DNA of 11,175 bases. Origin: UBA6921 sp031363085 (lineage in GTDB: Bacteria > Pseudomonadota > Gammaproteobacteria > SG8-11). Positions 10,941 through 11,175 of this stretch are shown here, piece after piece. The notes under the pieces are model-generated. The model was not told where the DNA came from. It did not search any database and saw only the letters and a program-made list of their open reading frames with translations. The number at the start of each line of letters is the position of its first letter. Position 1 is the stretch's first letter. The position numbers and the translations under genes are program-made. Location of the stretch: positions 1 to 11,175 of the forward strand of contig JANLTU010000144.1 in NCBI GenBank assembly GCA_031363085.1, given 5' to 3'.

Positions 10941-11175
10941 TTGGTCAGCCAGAAACAGGTGATCGCACTGGATACGTTCGGTGGCCGAATCCATGTGGAA
11001 TGGGATCCCGCAGCGGCGGTCACGCCGCTGCGGGAGTTGCCGTTCTTCATTGAGTTTCTCAACGTCAGCGGCCTGTTCGAAGGGTGGGTTTCGGACTGTC
11101 CGCTGACGTACCAAAGCAACACTGGATCGGATAAGCGCGCGGTTCTTGCGACCCTCCTGCTGTCGGTTTTAGCCG
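10941..11175 (+). CDS. IS transposase, N-terminal part (IS1380/IS4-like DDE type)
   Basis: The frame reads VIALDTFGGRIHVEWDPAAA, then VTPLRELPFFIEFLNVSGLF, then EGWVSDCPLTYQS...KRAVLATLLLSVLA at the window edge. I recognise this pattern as the N-terminal domain of a group of DDE transposases with the usual LPFFIEFL...SGLFDxWVxDCPL start. The IS1380 or wider IS4-like assignment is from memory and not certain. The catalytic DDE residues lie beyond the window. The start is uncertain: TTG at 10941 or GTG at 10959 are candidates, with GAGGGG (10916 onward) well upstream. The gene runs in the same direction as the preceding cluster, so read-through from that cluster could reach it. The visible reading frame is intact. 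Confidence 0.75.
   Translation, partial: MVSQKQVIALDTFGGRIHVEWDPAAAVTPLRELPFFIEFLNVSGLFEGWVSDCPLTYQSNTGSDKRAVLATLLLSVLA
11006..11035 (+). repeat. Perfect 13-bp hairpin inside the transposase gene
   Basis: TCCCGCAGCGGCG (11006-11018) and CGCCGCTGCGGGA (11023-11035) are exact reverse complements around the loop GTCA. The stem is very G+C rich and sits about 50-65 nt into the transposase coding region. Hairpins near transposase starts are known in several IS families to limit expression from outside transcripts; this role is inferred here. Confidence 0.75.

Larger units (their letters stand above)
10824..11175 (+). mobile_element. Insertion sequence, left end (continues beyond window)
   Basis: A transposase N-terminus is encoded from about 10941, so the window's right end lies inside an insertion sequence. 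The proposed outer end is CCTAAAAACGGCAGTTGAA, starting at 10824 directly after the last recognisable host sequence. It starts with CC like many IS1380-type ends, but the matching right end is outside the window, so the border is an inference. The 5' non-coding part (10824-10940) holds GGGAGG and GAGGGG stretches that could serve as ribosome sites. No target duplication can be tested without the other side. Confidence 0.6.

Noticed and set aside
1..11175. CRISPR array, tRNA or rRNA genes, phage or toxin-antitoxin genes
   Set aside because: No regularly spaced direct repeats, cloverleaf-like sequences, rRNA segments, or recognisable phage or toxin proteins were seen on either strand.

Overview
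The window looks like a chromosomal stretch from a gammaproteobacterium. The divergent layout ubiK-yifB (minus) against glnK-amtB (plus) is a known gammaproteobacterial arrangement, found for example in Pseudomonas. The UbiK, GlnK, AmtB and RidA proteins all read as proteobacterial. A SoxW-like thioredoxin at the left edge is compatible with a sulfur-oxidising lineage, but that is only a hint. No tRNA, rRNA or CRISPR array was seen.

Left edge (1-800): the C-terminal part of a thioredoxin-fold protein is followed two bases later by a TolC-family outer membrane efflux gene. The TolC gene breaks off after about 110 codons. Within a few bases its sequence switches to the C-terminal tail of an unrelated protein in another frame. 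This is either a real deletion scar or an assembly join.

Central metabolism (802-2622, minus): pgl (6-phosphogluconolactonase) and glk (glucokinase) form a two-gene operon feeding glucose into the pentose-phosphate or Entner-Doudoroff route. A secreted Sel1-repeat protein (2750-3322, plus) is divergent from pgl and ends at a hairpin that separates it from the convergent yifB.

Nitrogen and housekeeping block (3364-7233): ubiK-yifB (ubiquinone biosynthesis accessory factor, then ComM-like AAA+ helicase) runs leftward. glnK-amtB (PII signal protein and ammonium channel) runs rightward. The 293-bp gap between them holds an NtrC-type dyad (GCAC-N7-GTGC) centred about 130 bp upstream of the predicted start of a good sigma-54 promoter, so glnK-amtB is probably induced by nitrogen limitation. 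A strong bidirectional terminator closes amtB and also faces the convergent CDGSH gene.

Right part (7304-10791): a small double-CDGSH iron-sulfur protein and a membrane-anchored PDZ protein lie on the minus strand, separated by about 320 bp rich in inverted repeats. Divergently, a tight four-gene plus-strand cluster encodes a stand-alone cyclic-nucleotide-binding domain protein, a conserved-looking protein that I do not recognise, a RidA/YjgF-family protein and a GNAT acetyltransferase. Gaps are 1, 5 and 10 nt. This cluster is the best candidate here for an undescribed functional unit.

Right edge (about 10824-11175): the left end of an insertion sequence, with the N-terminus of its transposase, abuts the GNAT gene and runs out of the window. 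A 13-bp perfect hairpin lies early in the transposase gene.
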